Source of the DNA: Fundicoccus ignavus
GTDB lineage: Bacteria > Bacillota > Bacilli > Lactobacillales > Aerococcaceae
Length of the DNA stretch: 55,303 nucleotides
NCBI RefSeq assembly: GCF_009659375.1
Contig: NZ_WJQT01000017.1
Coordinates: forward strand, 1-55,303
Direction of reading: 5' to 3'
Part shown: one piece after another, positions 40,950 through 49,982 of the stretch
Layout of the letters: every line of letters starts with the position of its first letter
Numbering within the stretch: the first letter of the stretch is position 1
The notes under the pieces: model-generated
Databases searched by the model: none
The model's input: the letters and a program-made list of their open reading frames with translations, nothing else
What the model was told of the DNA's origin: nothing
Translations under genes and position numbers: made by a program

Positions 40950-42701
40950 TTACACAGTCGCTGCCTTGGCTTGCATATGAAACATCTCAGCGTATTGACC
41001 TTCTAAGTTCAATAACTCTTGATGATTACCATGTTCTTTAATCATACCTTGATCCAGAAGAATAATCTGGTCTGCGTTTTGAATCGTTGAAAGACGGTGA
41101 GCGATAATAAATGTCGTACGCCCTTCCTTTACAACATTCATCGCATGTTGAATCACTTCTTCTGTCTCAGTATCAATATGAGAAGTCGCTTCATCTAAAA
41201 TTAATATCTTGGGATTGCTTGCTAAAGTTCTCGCAAAGGAAATTAGTTGTCGTTCACCAGATGATAAAGATTGCCCTTTCTCAACTACCGGTGTATGAAT
41301 ACCCAATTCTAATTTATCGATCATTGGGCGAGCTCCAACCTTATTAATCGCATCTTGAATCATTTCTTCGGTAATGGATGCATCATTCATACTGATATTG
41401 CTCGCTATCGTCCCAGTAAATAAGTAAGGTTCCTGCAAAACAATTCCCATTTCATCCCTAACACTCTCGCGATTAAACTCCCTAATATTCTGTCCATCTA
41501 ACAATATTTGGCCTGATTGCGGATCATAGAATCTAAACAATAAGTTGATAATCGAACTTTTACCAGATCCTGTATGTCCAACTAAGCCAACTGTTTCTCC
41601 TTGTGCGACTGAAAAGTTAATGTCTTTTAAAACAGTCTGACCCGTTTTATAACCAAAATTTACCTTATTAAAACTAACTTGTCCTGCTTTTACAATTAAT
41701 TCACGTTCACTATCTTCTTCAATCGGTGTATCCATCATTTCAAACACGCGATGTCCAGCAACCAGTGCTTGTTGAAACATAGTCATCAGACGTACTATCA
41801 TTGTGATTGGATCAAAGATTCGGTTCACATAATCAATTAAGATAAATAGTACTCCCATTGAATAACCTAATATTCCTTCGGTAAACAATGTTCCTAAATA
41901 CACCATAACCAATAAAGTCACAGTATTTTTTAGAAAACCTGATAAATTCCAGGTTAAAGTCGAATCAATATAGTTCGTTTTACGTCTTGAATCCAACCAT
42001 TCTTGATTTGTTTTTTCAAAATCATCTGCCATTGATTCTTGTCGCTGAAATATTTGAACAATTGAAGCACCTTGAACGATTTCAGCTGTTTGACTATTCA
42101 TTTCACTCACTGACTCACGCCAACGGTGGTTTAAAGGTTGAATCATTTTCATATAACCTAATTGCCAAAGAACAAAAATCGGTAACATGATTAACATTGT
42201 TAATCCAACTGGTCGACTTACTAAAATCAATGCTACATAAGTTCCAACCACTTGTACAACTTGTAATAAAACTTGGGTCGAAAAATTTTGATAAAAATTT
42301 TCTCGTAAGACCTCTGTATCATTTACAATTCTAGCTGATATTTTAGCTGCCGGTTTATCGTCGAAATATGAAATAGGTAAATTTTGCATGTGCTCATGTA
42401 CCTCATTACGAATAATACGACTGATATCGTTCGAAGCAAAAGCTAAAATCAGAAAACTTCCATATCCAATGACCGCACTTAGTATAATCAAACCTAAATA
42501 CTGAACAAAAAATGTAACGAGTATATTTAGCTCAATCACTTCAGCTTCTTGTGTTTGAAGAGATACATAGTTAATTAGGCGGCTACCAATAATTGGTGCA
42601 TAGATTGTTAAGGCTGCCGATATTAATAATAAAAGTATCCCGATTAAATAACTAAATTTTCGATATTTTACATAACTTAATAAACGATTAAATGTTTTCA
42701 T
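40950..42701 (-). CDS. ABC multidrug exporter half-transporter (canonical-site subunit)
   Basis: A 583-residue type-IV exporter: six membrane helices (about residues 1-315) and a nucleotide-binding domain with Walker A GHTGSGKSS, signature LSSGERQL (altered from LSGGQ) and Walker B ILILDEATSHID with catalytic Glu. It overlaps the partner gene by 14 bases. This is the BmrD/LmrD/EfrB-type subunit of heterodimeric drug exporters. Substrates cannot be inferred. Confidence 0.9.
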   Translation of the reverse strand: MKTFNRLLSYVKYRKFSYLIGILLLLISAALTIYAPIIGSRLINYVSLQTQEAEVIELNILVTFFVQYLGLIILSAVIGYGSFLILAFASNDISRIIRNEVHEHMQNLPISYFDDKPAAKISARIVNDTEVLRENFYQNFSTQVLLQVVQVVGTYVALILVSRPVGLTMLIMLPIFVLWQLGYMKMIQPLNHRWRESVSEMNSQTAEIVQGASIVQIFQRQESMADDFEKTNQEWLDSRRKTNYIDSTLTWNLSGFLKNTVTLLVMVYLGTLFTEGILGYSMGVLFILIDYVNRIFDPITMIVRLMTMFQQALVAGHRVFEMMDTPIEEDSERELIVKAGQVSFNKVNFGYKTGQTVLKDINFSVAQGETVGLVGHTGSGKSSIINLLFRFYDPQSGQILLDGQNIREFNRESVRDEMGIVLQEPYLFTGTIASNISMNDASITEEMIQDAINKVGARPMIDKLELGIHTPVVEKGQSLSSGERQLISFARTLASNPKILILDEATSHIDTETEEVIQHAMNVVKEGRTTFIIAHRLSTIQNADQIILLDQGMIKEHGNHQELLNLEGQYAEMFHMQAKAATV

Positions 42702-44430
42702 GGTTCACCTCCATCGTCTGTTGTTTTTGATATTGTTGGTAATACCAACCTTTATTATTTATTAACTGATCTGGTGTTCCGGCTTCGACTACTGTACCAT
42801 CTTCAATCACCAATATATTATCCGCATGTGCAACTGCCGATAAACGGTGCGTCACTATAATCGTTGTTTTATTGTGGCGAATTTGTTGAATATTGCCAAT
42901 AATCGCCTGTTCTGTCTTCGCATCAACTGCAGACAGCGAATCATCCAGAATGAGTAACTCTGGTTCACGAATCATAGCTCGTGCCATCGAAACTCTTTGT
43001 TTTTGACCACCAGAAATTGCGACACCTTTTTCGCCAATTAAAGTATCTAATCCTTCGCTCATACGCAAGACATCTTTTTCAAAATCTGCTGTTCGGATTG
43101 ACTGAGCGAATGTTTCTTCCGTCGCATCAGCGTTACCAAATTCAATATTATGTTTTACTGATTTAGAAAATAGAATATGTTCCTGAGGTACATAGCCAAT
43201 TAATTTTTCAAGCGCATTTATATCATATTGACTGATGGCAACGTTGTTCATTAATAGCTGCCCTTTCTGTCCATTAGGATATTGTCTTAATAACTGTTTA
43301 ATTAACGTTGATTTTCCGCTCCCAGTCTTACCAACAATTCCTAATGTTTCACCTCTTTTTAAGGTGAAGTTAATGTCTTTAAGTACGGCTTGTTTGTCTT
43401 CAGGATAAGTAAATTGATATTGGTCAAACTGAATCGCTTCAATTTGATCAATTGGTAATATTCCTTGTTTATCAACTAGGTCATCTGCAGTTTCTAATTC
43501 GTTTATTTTTCGATATGAAACTTTTCCTTGTTGATAAATTCCTACTAGTTCAGCCATTCCCCAAATCGTTCCATTTAAGAAACCTAAATAAATTTGAAAC
43601 GTGACTAATTCGCCGATTGTCATTTGAGTTTTCCCCACAAGATAGCCCCCATAAAGTAATCCGATTGCAATGGACAAGCCTGAGAATAGATGTGCAACTT
43701 GGCGAAATGCACCGTTTATCCAAACTAATTCGTTCGCCTTCCCCATCACTTTATGTGTTTTCTCTTGAAATCTTTTTTGTTCTAATTGTTTCTTACCATA
43801 TGCACGCATCACACGTACACCATCGACTACTTCTAATACCTCGTTACTTAGCTTAGCAACTTCATCACGACTGTTTTCATAACGTTTATCTAATTCCATT
43901 CCTAAGTGGTAAATAATAAAACCAAAAATTACTAAAGGAATAATACTCAATAAGGTTGCTTGCCAAGAAATTGTCGTGACCATTATTAGAAAGACACCAA
44001 TTAATAATGAGCCGTCTGCCACGACTAACATAAAACCATAGCCAATCGCAGTCCCCATCATATCAATGTCTGTCGTCATACGCGTCATCAGATCACCTGA
44101 TCGGAATCTTTCAAAAAACGGAGCTCTTAAAGTCAATAAATGACGAAACATCTTTGTTCTTAATTCTGTTTGATATTTCATCGATTGACCAAAGGTTAAA
44201 ATAACCCATGTGGCCTCCGTTAAGTAAATAAAAATCATTGTAATACCAAAAATCATGAAATATCGCATCATATCTTCTTTAATCAGGTTGTTTTCCACAA
44301 TACCATCAACAAATAGTTGAATAATATAATTCGGAATTAAATATAGTAAACTTGATATAATTGCTAATACACCCGCTATTACATATTGGACGGGATTTTT
44401 CTTAATATATTGCCATAAAGCTAATATCAT
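42688..44430 (-). CDS. ABC multidrug exporter half-transporter (degenerate-site subunit)
   Basis: A 580-residue partner with six membrane helices and a nucleotide-binding domain: Walker A GKTGSGKST, signature ISGGQKQR and Walker B LLILDDSLSAVD, where the catalytic Glu is replaced by Asp, the non-hydrolysing site typical of BmrC/LmrC-type subunits. Together with the next gene it forms an asymmetric heterodimer. The start at 44430 lies 11 bases after GAGG. Upstream is a leader peptide and terminator (44489-44677). Confidence 0.9.
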   Translation of the reverse strand: MILALWQYIKKNPVQYVIAGVLAIISSLLYLIPNYIIQLFVDGIVENNLIKEDMMRYFMIFGITMIFIYLTEATWVILTFGQSMKYQTELRTKMFRHLLTLRAPFFERFRSGDLMTRMTTDIDMMGTAIGYGFMLVVADGSLLIGVFLIMVTTISWQATLLSIIPLVIFGFIIYHLGMELDKRYENSRDEVAKLSNEVLEVVDGVRVMRAYGKKQLEQKRFQEKTHKVMGKANELVWINGAFRQVAHLFSGLSIAIGLLYGGYLVGKTQMTIGELVTFQIYLGFLNGTIWGMAELVGIYQQGKVSYRKINELETADDLVDKQGILPIDQIEAIQFDQYQFTYPEDKQAVLKDINFTLKRGETLGIVGKTGSGKSTLIKQLLRQYPNGQKGQLLMNNVAISQYDINALEKLIGYVPQEHILFSKSVKHNIEFGNADATEETFAQSIRTADFEKDVLRMSEGLDTLIGEKGVAISGGQKQRVSMARAMIREPELLILDDSLSAVDAKTEQAIIGNIQQIRHNKTTIIVTHRLSAVAHADNILVIEDGTVVEAGTPDQLINNKGWYYQQYQKQQTMEVNHENI

Positions 44431-44488
44431 CTAATCATTTGCCTCTCTTTCTGCTTGCGAAACCTTTCGTGTTGCTATTTTTGCGCAC

Positions 44489-44535
44489 AAAAAGGCCTAC
44501 ACTTCTAGAAGGAACTCTTCTTTCAGCATAGGCCT
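44489..44535 (-). terminator. Attenuator hairpin in the ABC exporter leader
   Basis: TAGGCCT (44529-44535) and AGGCCTA (44493-44499) close an interrupted hairpin with an inner AGAAG/CTTCT stem; TTTTTG follows on the minus strand. It lies between leader ORF and exporter. Confidence 0.75.
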
Positions 44536-44599
44536 ATTCATAGACTTATTCACAAAAATATTGTCAATAAAATATTATTCGATTGCATATAGCAAGCAA

Positions 44600-44677
44600 T
44601 TAGATTTTATTAACCACGAAAGGAGTTTGTTTATTCAATTTTACTTGTTTTGTGTTCAATACTAAGTTAATCATCAT
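44600..44677 (-). CDS. Leader peptide (25 residues) of the ABC exporter
   Basis: Too short for usual gene finding. It opens with two consecutive ATG codons (44677 and 44674), with AGGAG five bases upstream, and ends with TAA at 44600-44602. The peptide is MMINLVLNTKQVK followed by LNKQTPFVVNKI. Its ribosome site is as strong as that of ordinary genes, and its codons for Thr-Pro-Phe-Val double as an RNA pairing segment. It lies 65 bases before a terminator and 170 before the exporter. No homology claimed; role as stalling sensor is inference. Confidence 0.65.
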   Translation of the reverse strand: MMINLVLNTKQVKLNKQTPFVVNKI

Positions 44678-44768
44678 AATTGCTCCTTTCAAATTTTTTG
44701 TAATCTTAATTACAATGTTTAATCTACTATACCTTGAAGAAAAAGTAAATAAAAATTTAATTTTTTAT

Positions 44769-45587
44769 TTATAATTTATCATCGCGGTATAAAATATTCC
44801 CAACGGGAATCATTTGATATTTGTTCTTCGTCCGATTTGGGCGAGCTGAATACGAGATATTCCCTGACATTCTGATTCGAATTTTATCGTCAACACCATG
44901 CAGAATATTATTTGCTAACAAAATATTATTAGCCAATACATCTTTTGGCAATTCATATTCACTATGATTGATCAAGACTCGATCAAACATCTTCTCAAAT
45001 TCTCGTAAGTGCAACAAGCCTTGCAGATGTTCTCGAATAGTTGTACTGGCATCTAAATTTAATAAGGTTGGGTCTGAACAAGCATCACCAAAAATAGCTA
45101 TTTTTTCTTCTGGTATGACGATGCAAATAATTCCTTGTGCATGACCAGGCACTAAAACTGGCTTTAATGTAACACCGCCTAAATCAAAGACATCTTTTTC
45201 AGTGATTGGTAGAAATGCTTCTGTACGTTGTGGTAGCCACATCGACATATCTTCGTCCAGAATGCCTAATTTTTTGACAACGTGTTGACGTATTCTGCGA
45301 CGATTTTCAATTGAACAATCTCTTTCCGCAGCAACAAACTCTCGGGGATGAATATATACTGTCTCAAATTGTACACTGCCTCCAGCATGATCTGGGTGTC
45401 CGTGAGTCAAAATGACTTCATAAGGCAACGTCGTGAGTGTATCGACAAACGCTTTTAAATCACCATAGCCAAACCCTGTATCTAAAAGAATCGCCTTGTC
45501 GTCGCCTTCGATTAAATAGGCACACACATAGGGCATTTCAATTCGTGTAATTCTATCTGTGACTTTTACTGACTTAAACAACTCCAT
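44769..45587 (-). CDS. MBL-fold metallo-hydrolase
   Basis: A 272-residue metallo-beta-lactamase-fold hydrolase with the zinc motif LTHGHPDHAGG, a later His in VPGHAQG, Asp in IFGDACSD and a C-terminal NHSEYELP. Cytosolic. The frame is open 29 codons further up, but GGAG lies seven bases before the ATG at 45587, giving MELFKSVKVTDRITRIEMPY. Glyoxalase-II-like or other thioester/ester hydrolase activity is possible; the substrate is unknown. It is divergent from the dehydrogenase at 45759. Confidence 0.8.
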   Translation of the reverse strand: MELFKSVKVTDRITRIEMPYVCAYLIEGDDKAILLDTGFGYGDLKAFVDTLTTLPYEVILTHGHPDHAGGSVQFETVYIHPREFVAAERDCSIENRRRIRQHVVKKLGILDEDMSMWLPQRTEAFLPITEKDVFDLGGVTLKPVLVPGHAQGIICIVIPEEKIAIFGDACSDPTLLNLDASTTIREHLQGLLHLREFEKMFDRVLINHSEYELPKDVLANNILLANNILHGVDDKIRIRMSGNISYSARPNRTKNKYQMIPVGNILYRDDKL

Positions 45588-45685
45588 GCTCTCTCTCCAT
45601 CTCAATCTATTTTCTGACTTGCTTGTATATTTCAGGTGGTTCGTTTCATAATCTGATATAATGAAATCATACATATTTTGCTATA

Positions 45686-45713
45686 CCTGAAACTAGTATA
45701 CTCTTTTATCAGG
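45686..45713. promoter_or_regulatory. Imperfect palindrome in the divergent promoter region
   Basis: CCTGAAAC-TAGTA pairs imperfectly with TACT-CTTTTATCAGG, centred between the divergent MBL and dehydrogenase genes. It could be a shared operator; no regulator is encoded next to it. Confidence 0.3.
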
Positions 45714-45758
45714 TTTTCGCCAAGATTTGAACATTAACATAGAGAAAGGAAGTTTTCA

Positions 45759-46715
45759 TTGAAAGTTACTTTATTAGAACCACTTCGTGTACCTGAAGCT
45801 TTAATTCAATCTTTAGGTCAAGGCATTACTGAGCGAGGTCATGAATTTGAGTATTACTCCGATAAAACGACTGATCCAGCAGAATTAATCAAACGCAGTC
45901 AAGGAGCAGATATCGTGATGATTGCGAATAATCCTTATCCGGCGGAGGTTATTGAAGCACTGGATCAACTAAAATTAATTAACGTTGCTTTCACTGGTGT
46001 TGACCACGTCGACGCTAGTGCCACTAAAGCAAAGAATATCGCGATTGCGAATGCCGCTGGCTACTCTAATCAAGCTGTCGCTGAATTAGTCATCGGCTTA
46101 ACCTTAGATGTTTATCGCTCAATGACTCAAGGCGATTCAGATATTCGACAAGCAGACAACTTCCCTGGTTTAATCCAAGGTAGAGAAATCAAAGGTAAAA
46201 CTGTCGGAATTATCGGAACTGGTAAAATTGGCTTGATGACTGCTCTATTATTTAAAGCTTTTGGCGCAAATGTTATTGCTTATAGCCGTTCAGAGAAAGC
46301 CGAAGCATTAGAAATGGGCATTGAATACAAGAGCCTAGATGAAGTGATGGCCGAAAGTGATATCATCTCAATTCACTTACCTCTAAATGATTCGACACGT
46401 GGTACAATTTCAAAAGAAAAACTTGAACTGATGAAAGAATCAGCCATACTCATTAACTGTGCTAGAGGCCCAATTATTGATAATGAGGCTTTAGCTCATT
46501 TGCTGAATGCTGGTAAAATTGCTGGAGCTGGTATTGATGTCTTTGATATGGAACCACCTATTCCTTCAGACTATCCGTTATTATCAGCAAAAAATACTGT
46601 GCTGACGCCACACGTAGCTTACTTAACAGATGAAGCAATGGTTTTACGCGCTCATATTGCGTTTGAGAATACATTAGCTTATCTCGACGGCAAACCTCAG
46701 AGTATTGTTAATTGA
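45759..46715 (+). CDS. D-isomer-specific 2-hydroxyacid dehydrogenase
   Basis: A 318-residue NAD-dependent dehydrogenase: GIIGTGKIG (NAD site), NCARGPIIDNEAL (catalytic Arg), DVFDMEPP (Glu) and TPHVAYLTDEAM (His). It starts at TTG (45759) with AGAAAGGA nine bases upstream; there is no better in-frame ATG. Sequence differs clearly from the paralogue at 439. Substrate unknown, perhaps a glyoxylate/hydroxypyruvate-type 2-keto acid. It ends at the hairpin at 46731-46758. Confidence 0.85.
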   Translation: MKVTLLEPLRVPEALIQSLGQGITERGHEFEYYSDKTTDPAELIKRSQGADIVMIANNPYPAEVIEALDQLKLINVAFTGVDHVDASATKAKNIAIANAAGYSNQAVAELVIGLTLDVYRSMTQGDSDIRQADNFPGLIQGREIKGKTVGIIGTGKIGLMTALLFKAFGANVIAYSRSEKAEALEMGIEYKSLDEVMAESDIISIHLPLNDSTRGTISKEKLELMKESAILINCARGPIIDNEALAHLLNAGKIAGAGIDVFDMEPPIPSDYPLLSAKNTVLTPHVAYLTDEAMVLRAHIAFENTLAYLDGKPQSIVN

Positions 46716-46730
46716 GTTACAATATACTAA

Positions 46731-46758
46731 GATGAACCCTTTGGGTTCGTCTTTTTTT
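46731..46758 (+). terminator. Terminator of the dehydrogenase gene
   Basis: GATGAACCC and GGGTTCGTC form a 9-bp stem (one wobble) around TTT and are followed by seven T. Confidence 0.9.
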
Positions 46759-46794
46759 AGCATGAGGAACTTACGTTTTAAATTATATTAGACT

Positions 46795-47034
46795 GTCTTT
46801 GTACTTTGATCACCCTGCTGGTTTTTCAAAAGTGTTATATAGCTCAAGTGGCGTAGCTTACTCTGACTATTAATAAAGAAAGCGAAGTAGACAGAGCCTA
46901 GCCGATTGAGCTGGAAAATCTCTCACAACCTTGAGAATTTGAAAGCGACCTCCGTCCTGGAAAAATTAAGCTGAACTTAGTACAAAGCTTGATAAATCAA
47001 TATAAAACTTATAAACCCTTATATTATAAAAAAA
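46795..47034 (+). repeat. Dispersed structured repeat, copy D
   Basis: It is bounded by inverted CTTTGTAC (46797-46804) and GTACAAAG (46980-46987), then the AT-rich tail ending TTATATTATAAAAAAA. Helices: AGCTCAA (46841-46847) with TTGAGCT (46906-46912) and GGC with GCC beside it; CTCTG (46861-46865) with CAGAG (46892-46896); TCTC with GAGA; TTTTTC with GAAAAA. It is part of a ~450-bp duplication (46795-47242 and 52713-53160, constant offset 5918, no gaps). Confidence 0.82.
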
Positions 47035-47060
47035 GCCAACCAGCTAATTGCTGACTGACT
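47026..47060 (-). terminator. Terminator of the exonuclease fragment (copy)
   Basis: AGTCAGTCAGC and GCTGGTTGGCT form an 11-bp stem with three wobble pairs and an AATTA loop, followed on the minus strand by seven T that merge with the repeat tail. Identical to that at 52944-52978. Confidence 0.75.
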
Positions 47061-47068
47061 CTTAAAAA

Positions 47069-47242
47069 TTAACGGGTGCGACCTTTTCTAAAACCACTAC
47101 CGCCCAATACGCCATAATTGGCATATCCTGCAAATCTAACTAATTGATCTAAGTTTGAAAAACGATTTTCATGCAAAAACTTAGATACAATGAGACCTGC
47201 AGCTTTAGCATCCGATAAAGCGTCGTGATGCGTTAAAGGTAT
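47069..47242 (-). pseudogene. C-terminal fragment of a DnaQ-like exonuclease gene
   Basis: The frame ends with the same 58 residues as the intact exonuclease at 52987 (from GIPLTHHDALSDAKAAGL to GSGFRKGRTR, with a few changes), including only its third exonuclease motif (HHDALSDA). Beyond 47242 homology stops and the frame continues into the AraC-type remnant, so this is a duplicated, truncated 3' end, not a working nuclease. Confidence 0.85.
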
Positions 47243-47503
47243 GCCATAATTACTACAGTATCGTGTCACCATAGCGGTAGTGATGACAAAATGATATTTG
47301 ATATTTACTAAAGAATTTTTGGATAGTTTACCTACGCCTTCAACTTCAATAAATTTATTTGCTCGTAAATTTTTATCTATCGCACCCAAATTTCCGTCTG
47401 CTACCGCTTTATAAAATAATTACTCTTCTGATAATTTGCGGTGCTTTATCCCGATTTGTTCTAAATCGGAATTCATAATCCATTTATCATTCAACGGGTT
47501 CAT
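47243..47503 (-). pseudogene. Remnant of an AraC-type regulator, with stop codon
   Basis: From an ATG at 47503 with GAGGTG upstream the frame reads MNPLNDKWIMNSDLEQIGIK and seven more residues, then TAA (47420-47422), then LFYKAVADGNLGAIDKNLRA and further residues up to VTRYC. This resembles the ligand-side region of two-domain AraC-family regulators, where 'N-S-L-x-N-x-K-Y-H-F-V-I-T-T-A-x-V-x-R-Y-C' precedes the DNA-binding domain. The DNA-binding part is missing: the frame fuses directly to the exonuclease fragment. It lies next to the GH16 gene, whose regulator it may have been. Confidence 0.6.
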
Positions 47504-47541
47504 TTTAACACCTCAACTTCATTCCATTTATTGTCTTTTCT

Positions 47542-49953
47542 TTAGTTTACTTCTTCTAGTTCGATATCGTCAATCACTACGCGATGTTCTTGTTCGATAA
47601 CTTTATCTTCCACAGCACCTAACGAAATACTCAACATCGCTTGCAAATCATCTGGTTCTTCCATCGCAAATTCATAACTATACTCTTGATAGTCAGCCTT
47701 TAAAGGAACAATCTGTTCTGGCAAATAAGTCGTCCAAACATCATCAGCTTTCCCATCTCGTTGCAAAGCATACATAATACTACGATCCACACTACTTTTG
47801 GCCTTAAAGGTTAAGCGATAAGTCTTCCCTTTTATTAAAGGAACTTGTTCTTGAATCAATTGAATTTTCCAAGCTTGGTCTCCTGTATTATATATCGTAA
47901 AATCAGCTGCATTGTCCTCATTCAAGCTATCCACCACAACCGTTGCATTAGCAGAAGCATCAATAAATGTATTATAACCCGTTAAGCCCGCATCAAAGCT
48001 TCCATTTTTAATTAAACGATTTTCTTGCACTTTTACATTATCGACTCTGACTTCATTCACATTATCAAAGTTTAGAATTAGATCGGTATTATCGATCTGA
48101 TTCTCCTCTAAAGTAAAGCTATAACGATAAGGATTTAACCCTTTTTCTACAGGTAACTCGAATGTAGATTCACCAATCTTACCTTTAAGTGTAAAGTCTT
48201 CTTCAGCTTCAATATCTAGGGAAATTTCATACTCTACCCCAGCATCTAATGGTAGCTGCTCTTGCATTAAGGTACTCTCCTTACCTCCAGCAATAATTAA
48301 ACGGCGACCGTCTTCCAACGGAGAAATAGCTTCTTCAATTGAACCACCGTCCCATTGCCAAAAACCAATATGATAGTCACCCTCTTGGAATTTACCATTA
48401 TAAACATAATTACCATCTGATAATACGGTTTTACTTTCGGCCGTATCAGAAGCTTCAGTTTTTTCTAAACGCTTCACACTGACGCCTTTTAAGTAAAATG
48501 GAGAGGCTTCATCGTAGGCTCCTAGATTAAACTCTAATCGTCCATTTTCATCTGAAGCTTCATTCATTGTAAATTCAAACTCAAACATTTGTGGTTCTGA
48601 GGTTAATTCAAGTTCTTGTTCCTCAAAATAACGAATATAACCATTATCTGGACCGGTCAGATTCACTTTAACCAAACGTTCTTGGTCACTCCAAGCCGTG
48701 AAGCTAACTTGATATTGATAATTTTGTTCCATTGGCAAATTAGCTTGAACTAACTGCACACTATAATCCACCTCGCCCGCAGAAGTGGTATTAATCGATA
48801 ACTGATTATCTGCAATACTCGCTTCTGCCTCGCCACCTTGCGTGGTCAAGAAAACCCAATTGTCTTCATCCAATAATTCTTCGCTTTCTGAAAAATCACC
48901 ATTAACAATGTAGTTGCCTGATTCATCGGCTTCACGTGCAGTAAATTCTTGTAAAGGTTTTTTAACATTTTCATCATAAGTTTCTTTTTGATAAACTCTG
49001 ACATAATCAATATCAAAGGATTGTCCTTCAAATTCAGTTGAATCATCTGGATAGCCAATCCAACTACCACCTACCGCTAAGTTTAAAATCACGTAAAATT
49101 CTGAATCAAATGGCGCAGGGTAGGTAATTTCACCTTGTCCTTCTGTCTTTGAATACCATTCGCTTTCAGAATGAATCAATTGGCCATCGACAAACCAATT
49201 GATTTTTCCAGGTAACCATTCGAGTGCAAATATATGATACTCTTCGTTAAAATCGCCTTTAGTCAATTGCATTTCGCCTTGACTTTCACGATGTGGATTA
49301 CCGTAATGGATTGTTCCATAACTTTTAGTCGTATCACTACCATGTATTTCCATGATATCAATTTCACCAGCACGCGGCCATTGTCCATAGACATTTTCAT
49401 CTGCAGACATCAACCAAAATGCAGGTAAATAGCCTTGCCCTTTAGGGACTCTTACTTTCGCTTCAAAAAAACCATATTTAAAATTTTGTTTGTTTTGTGT
49501 ATTAACACGACCAGAATAATACAGGTCTTGACCATCAACTGACTCTTTTACTGGTTGAATTACTAATTTTCCATCATTTACTTGTAAAACTTTTTCATCA
49601 TCAATATATTCTTGCCACTCTTCATTTACCCAACCAGGCTCATGCAATTCAACATTCCAATCATCACGATTTAGTTGATCTCCCTCAAATTCATCGCCCC
49701 ATACAAAGCCATACTCTTCAAAGTTAACTCCTTGCTCTTGGTATTTTTCAAGGTACTCACTAGCGTATTCCACTTTAGATGTTCCTTCATTTGAGCTTTC
49801 TGTCGTTGTTGAATCGTCTGATTTAACTTCTTGTGTTTCAATCGATGTTTCTTCCACACTTGTTGAATCCTCTGCTAAGATATTAATCGGTGTTAAATTA
49901 CCTAATGCCATAATCGATAATAAAGACAACCATTTCTTTGAACTTTTTTTCAT
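47542..49953 (-). CDS. Secreted GH16 endo-beta-1,3-glucanase with C-terminal binding modules
   Basis: An 803-residue extracellular laminarinase-type enzyme. A signal peptide (about 1-27, ending ILAEDS) is followed by an acidic Ser/Thr/Glu-rich linker (28-75) and the GH16 catalytic domain (about 80-330) with WPRAGEIDIMEIHG: nucleophile Glu197, Asp199 and acid/base Glu202. The remaining ~450 residues contain three similar CBM4/9-like modules (about 350-495, 510-645, 650-800), each with 'x-NG-x-F' starts (NYIVNGDFSE, NYVYNGKFQE, RLIKNGSFDA). No LPXTG or membrane anchor. ATG at 49953 follows AAGAGG. It is intact within an otherwise degraded sugar-uptake locus. Confidence 0.9.
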   Translation of the reverse strand: MKKSSKKWLSLLSIMALGNLTPINILAEDSTSVEETSIETQEVKSDDSTTTESSNEGTSKVEYASEYLEKYQEQGVNFEEYGFVWGDEFEGDQLNRDDWNVELHEPGWVNEEWQEYIDDEKVLQVNDGKLVIQPVKESVDGQDLYYSGRVNTQNKQNFKYGFFEAKVRVPKGQGYLPAFWLMSADENVYGQWPRAGEIDIMEIHGSDTTKSYGTIHYGNPHRESQGEMQLTKGDFNEEYHIFALEWLPGKINWFVDGQLIHSESEWYSKTEGQGEITYPAPFDSEFYVILNLAVGGSWIGYPDDSTEFEGQSFDIDYVRVYQKETYDENVKKPLQEFTAREADESGNYIVNGDFSESEELLDEDNWVFLTTQGGEAEASIADNQLSINTTSAGEVDYSVQLVQANLPMEQNYQYQVSFTAWSDQERLVKVNLTGPDNGYIRYFEEQELELTSEPQMFEFEFTMNEASDENGRLEFNLGAYDEASPFYLKGVSVKRLEKTEASDTAESKTVLSDGNYVYNGKFQEGDYHIGFWQWDGGSIEEAISPLEDGRRLIIAGGKESTLMQEQLPLDAGVEYEISLDIEAEEDFTLKGKIGESTFELPVEKGLNPYRYSFTLEENQIDNTDLILNFDNVNEVRVDNVKVQENRLIKNGSFDAGLTGYNTFIDASANATVVVDSLNEDNAADFTIYNTGDQAWKIQLIQEQVPLIKGKTYRLTFKAKSSVDRSIMYALQRDGKADDVWTTYLPEQIVPLKADYQEYSYEFAMEEPDDLQAMLSISLGAVEDKVIEQEHRVVIDDIELEEVN

Positions 49954-49982
49954 CTATAACGAACCTCTTTCTCTATATATTT

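Larger units (their letters stand above)
44463..44731 (-). promoter_or_regulatory. Attenuation leader of the ABC exporter
   Basis: This 270-bp leader holds, in order on the minus strand: a -10-like TATAGT (44726-44731); a perfect palindrome TTGTAAT-N4-ATTACAA (44698-44715); leader ribosome site GAAAGGAG (44683-44690); a 25-codon ORF; a terminator (44489-44535); and CACGAAAGG (44463-44471) shortly before the transporter ribosome site. Leader codons (44615-44625) are complementary both to the leader ribosome site (CTCCTTTC with GAAAGGAG) and to the downstream CACGAAAGG (CCTTTCGTG). This fits ribosome-stalling-controlled expression as in bmrBCD or erm leaders. Confidence 0.65.

Noticed and set aside
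49671..49859. 62-codon alternative frame within the GH16 linker
   Set aside because: Frame-shifted shadow of the low-complexity linker; no start signal.
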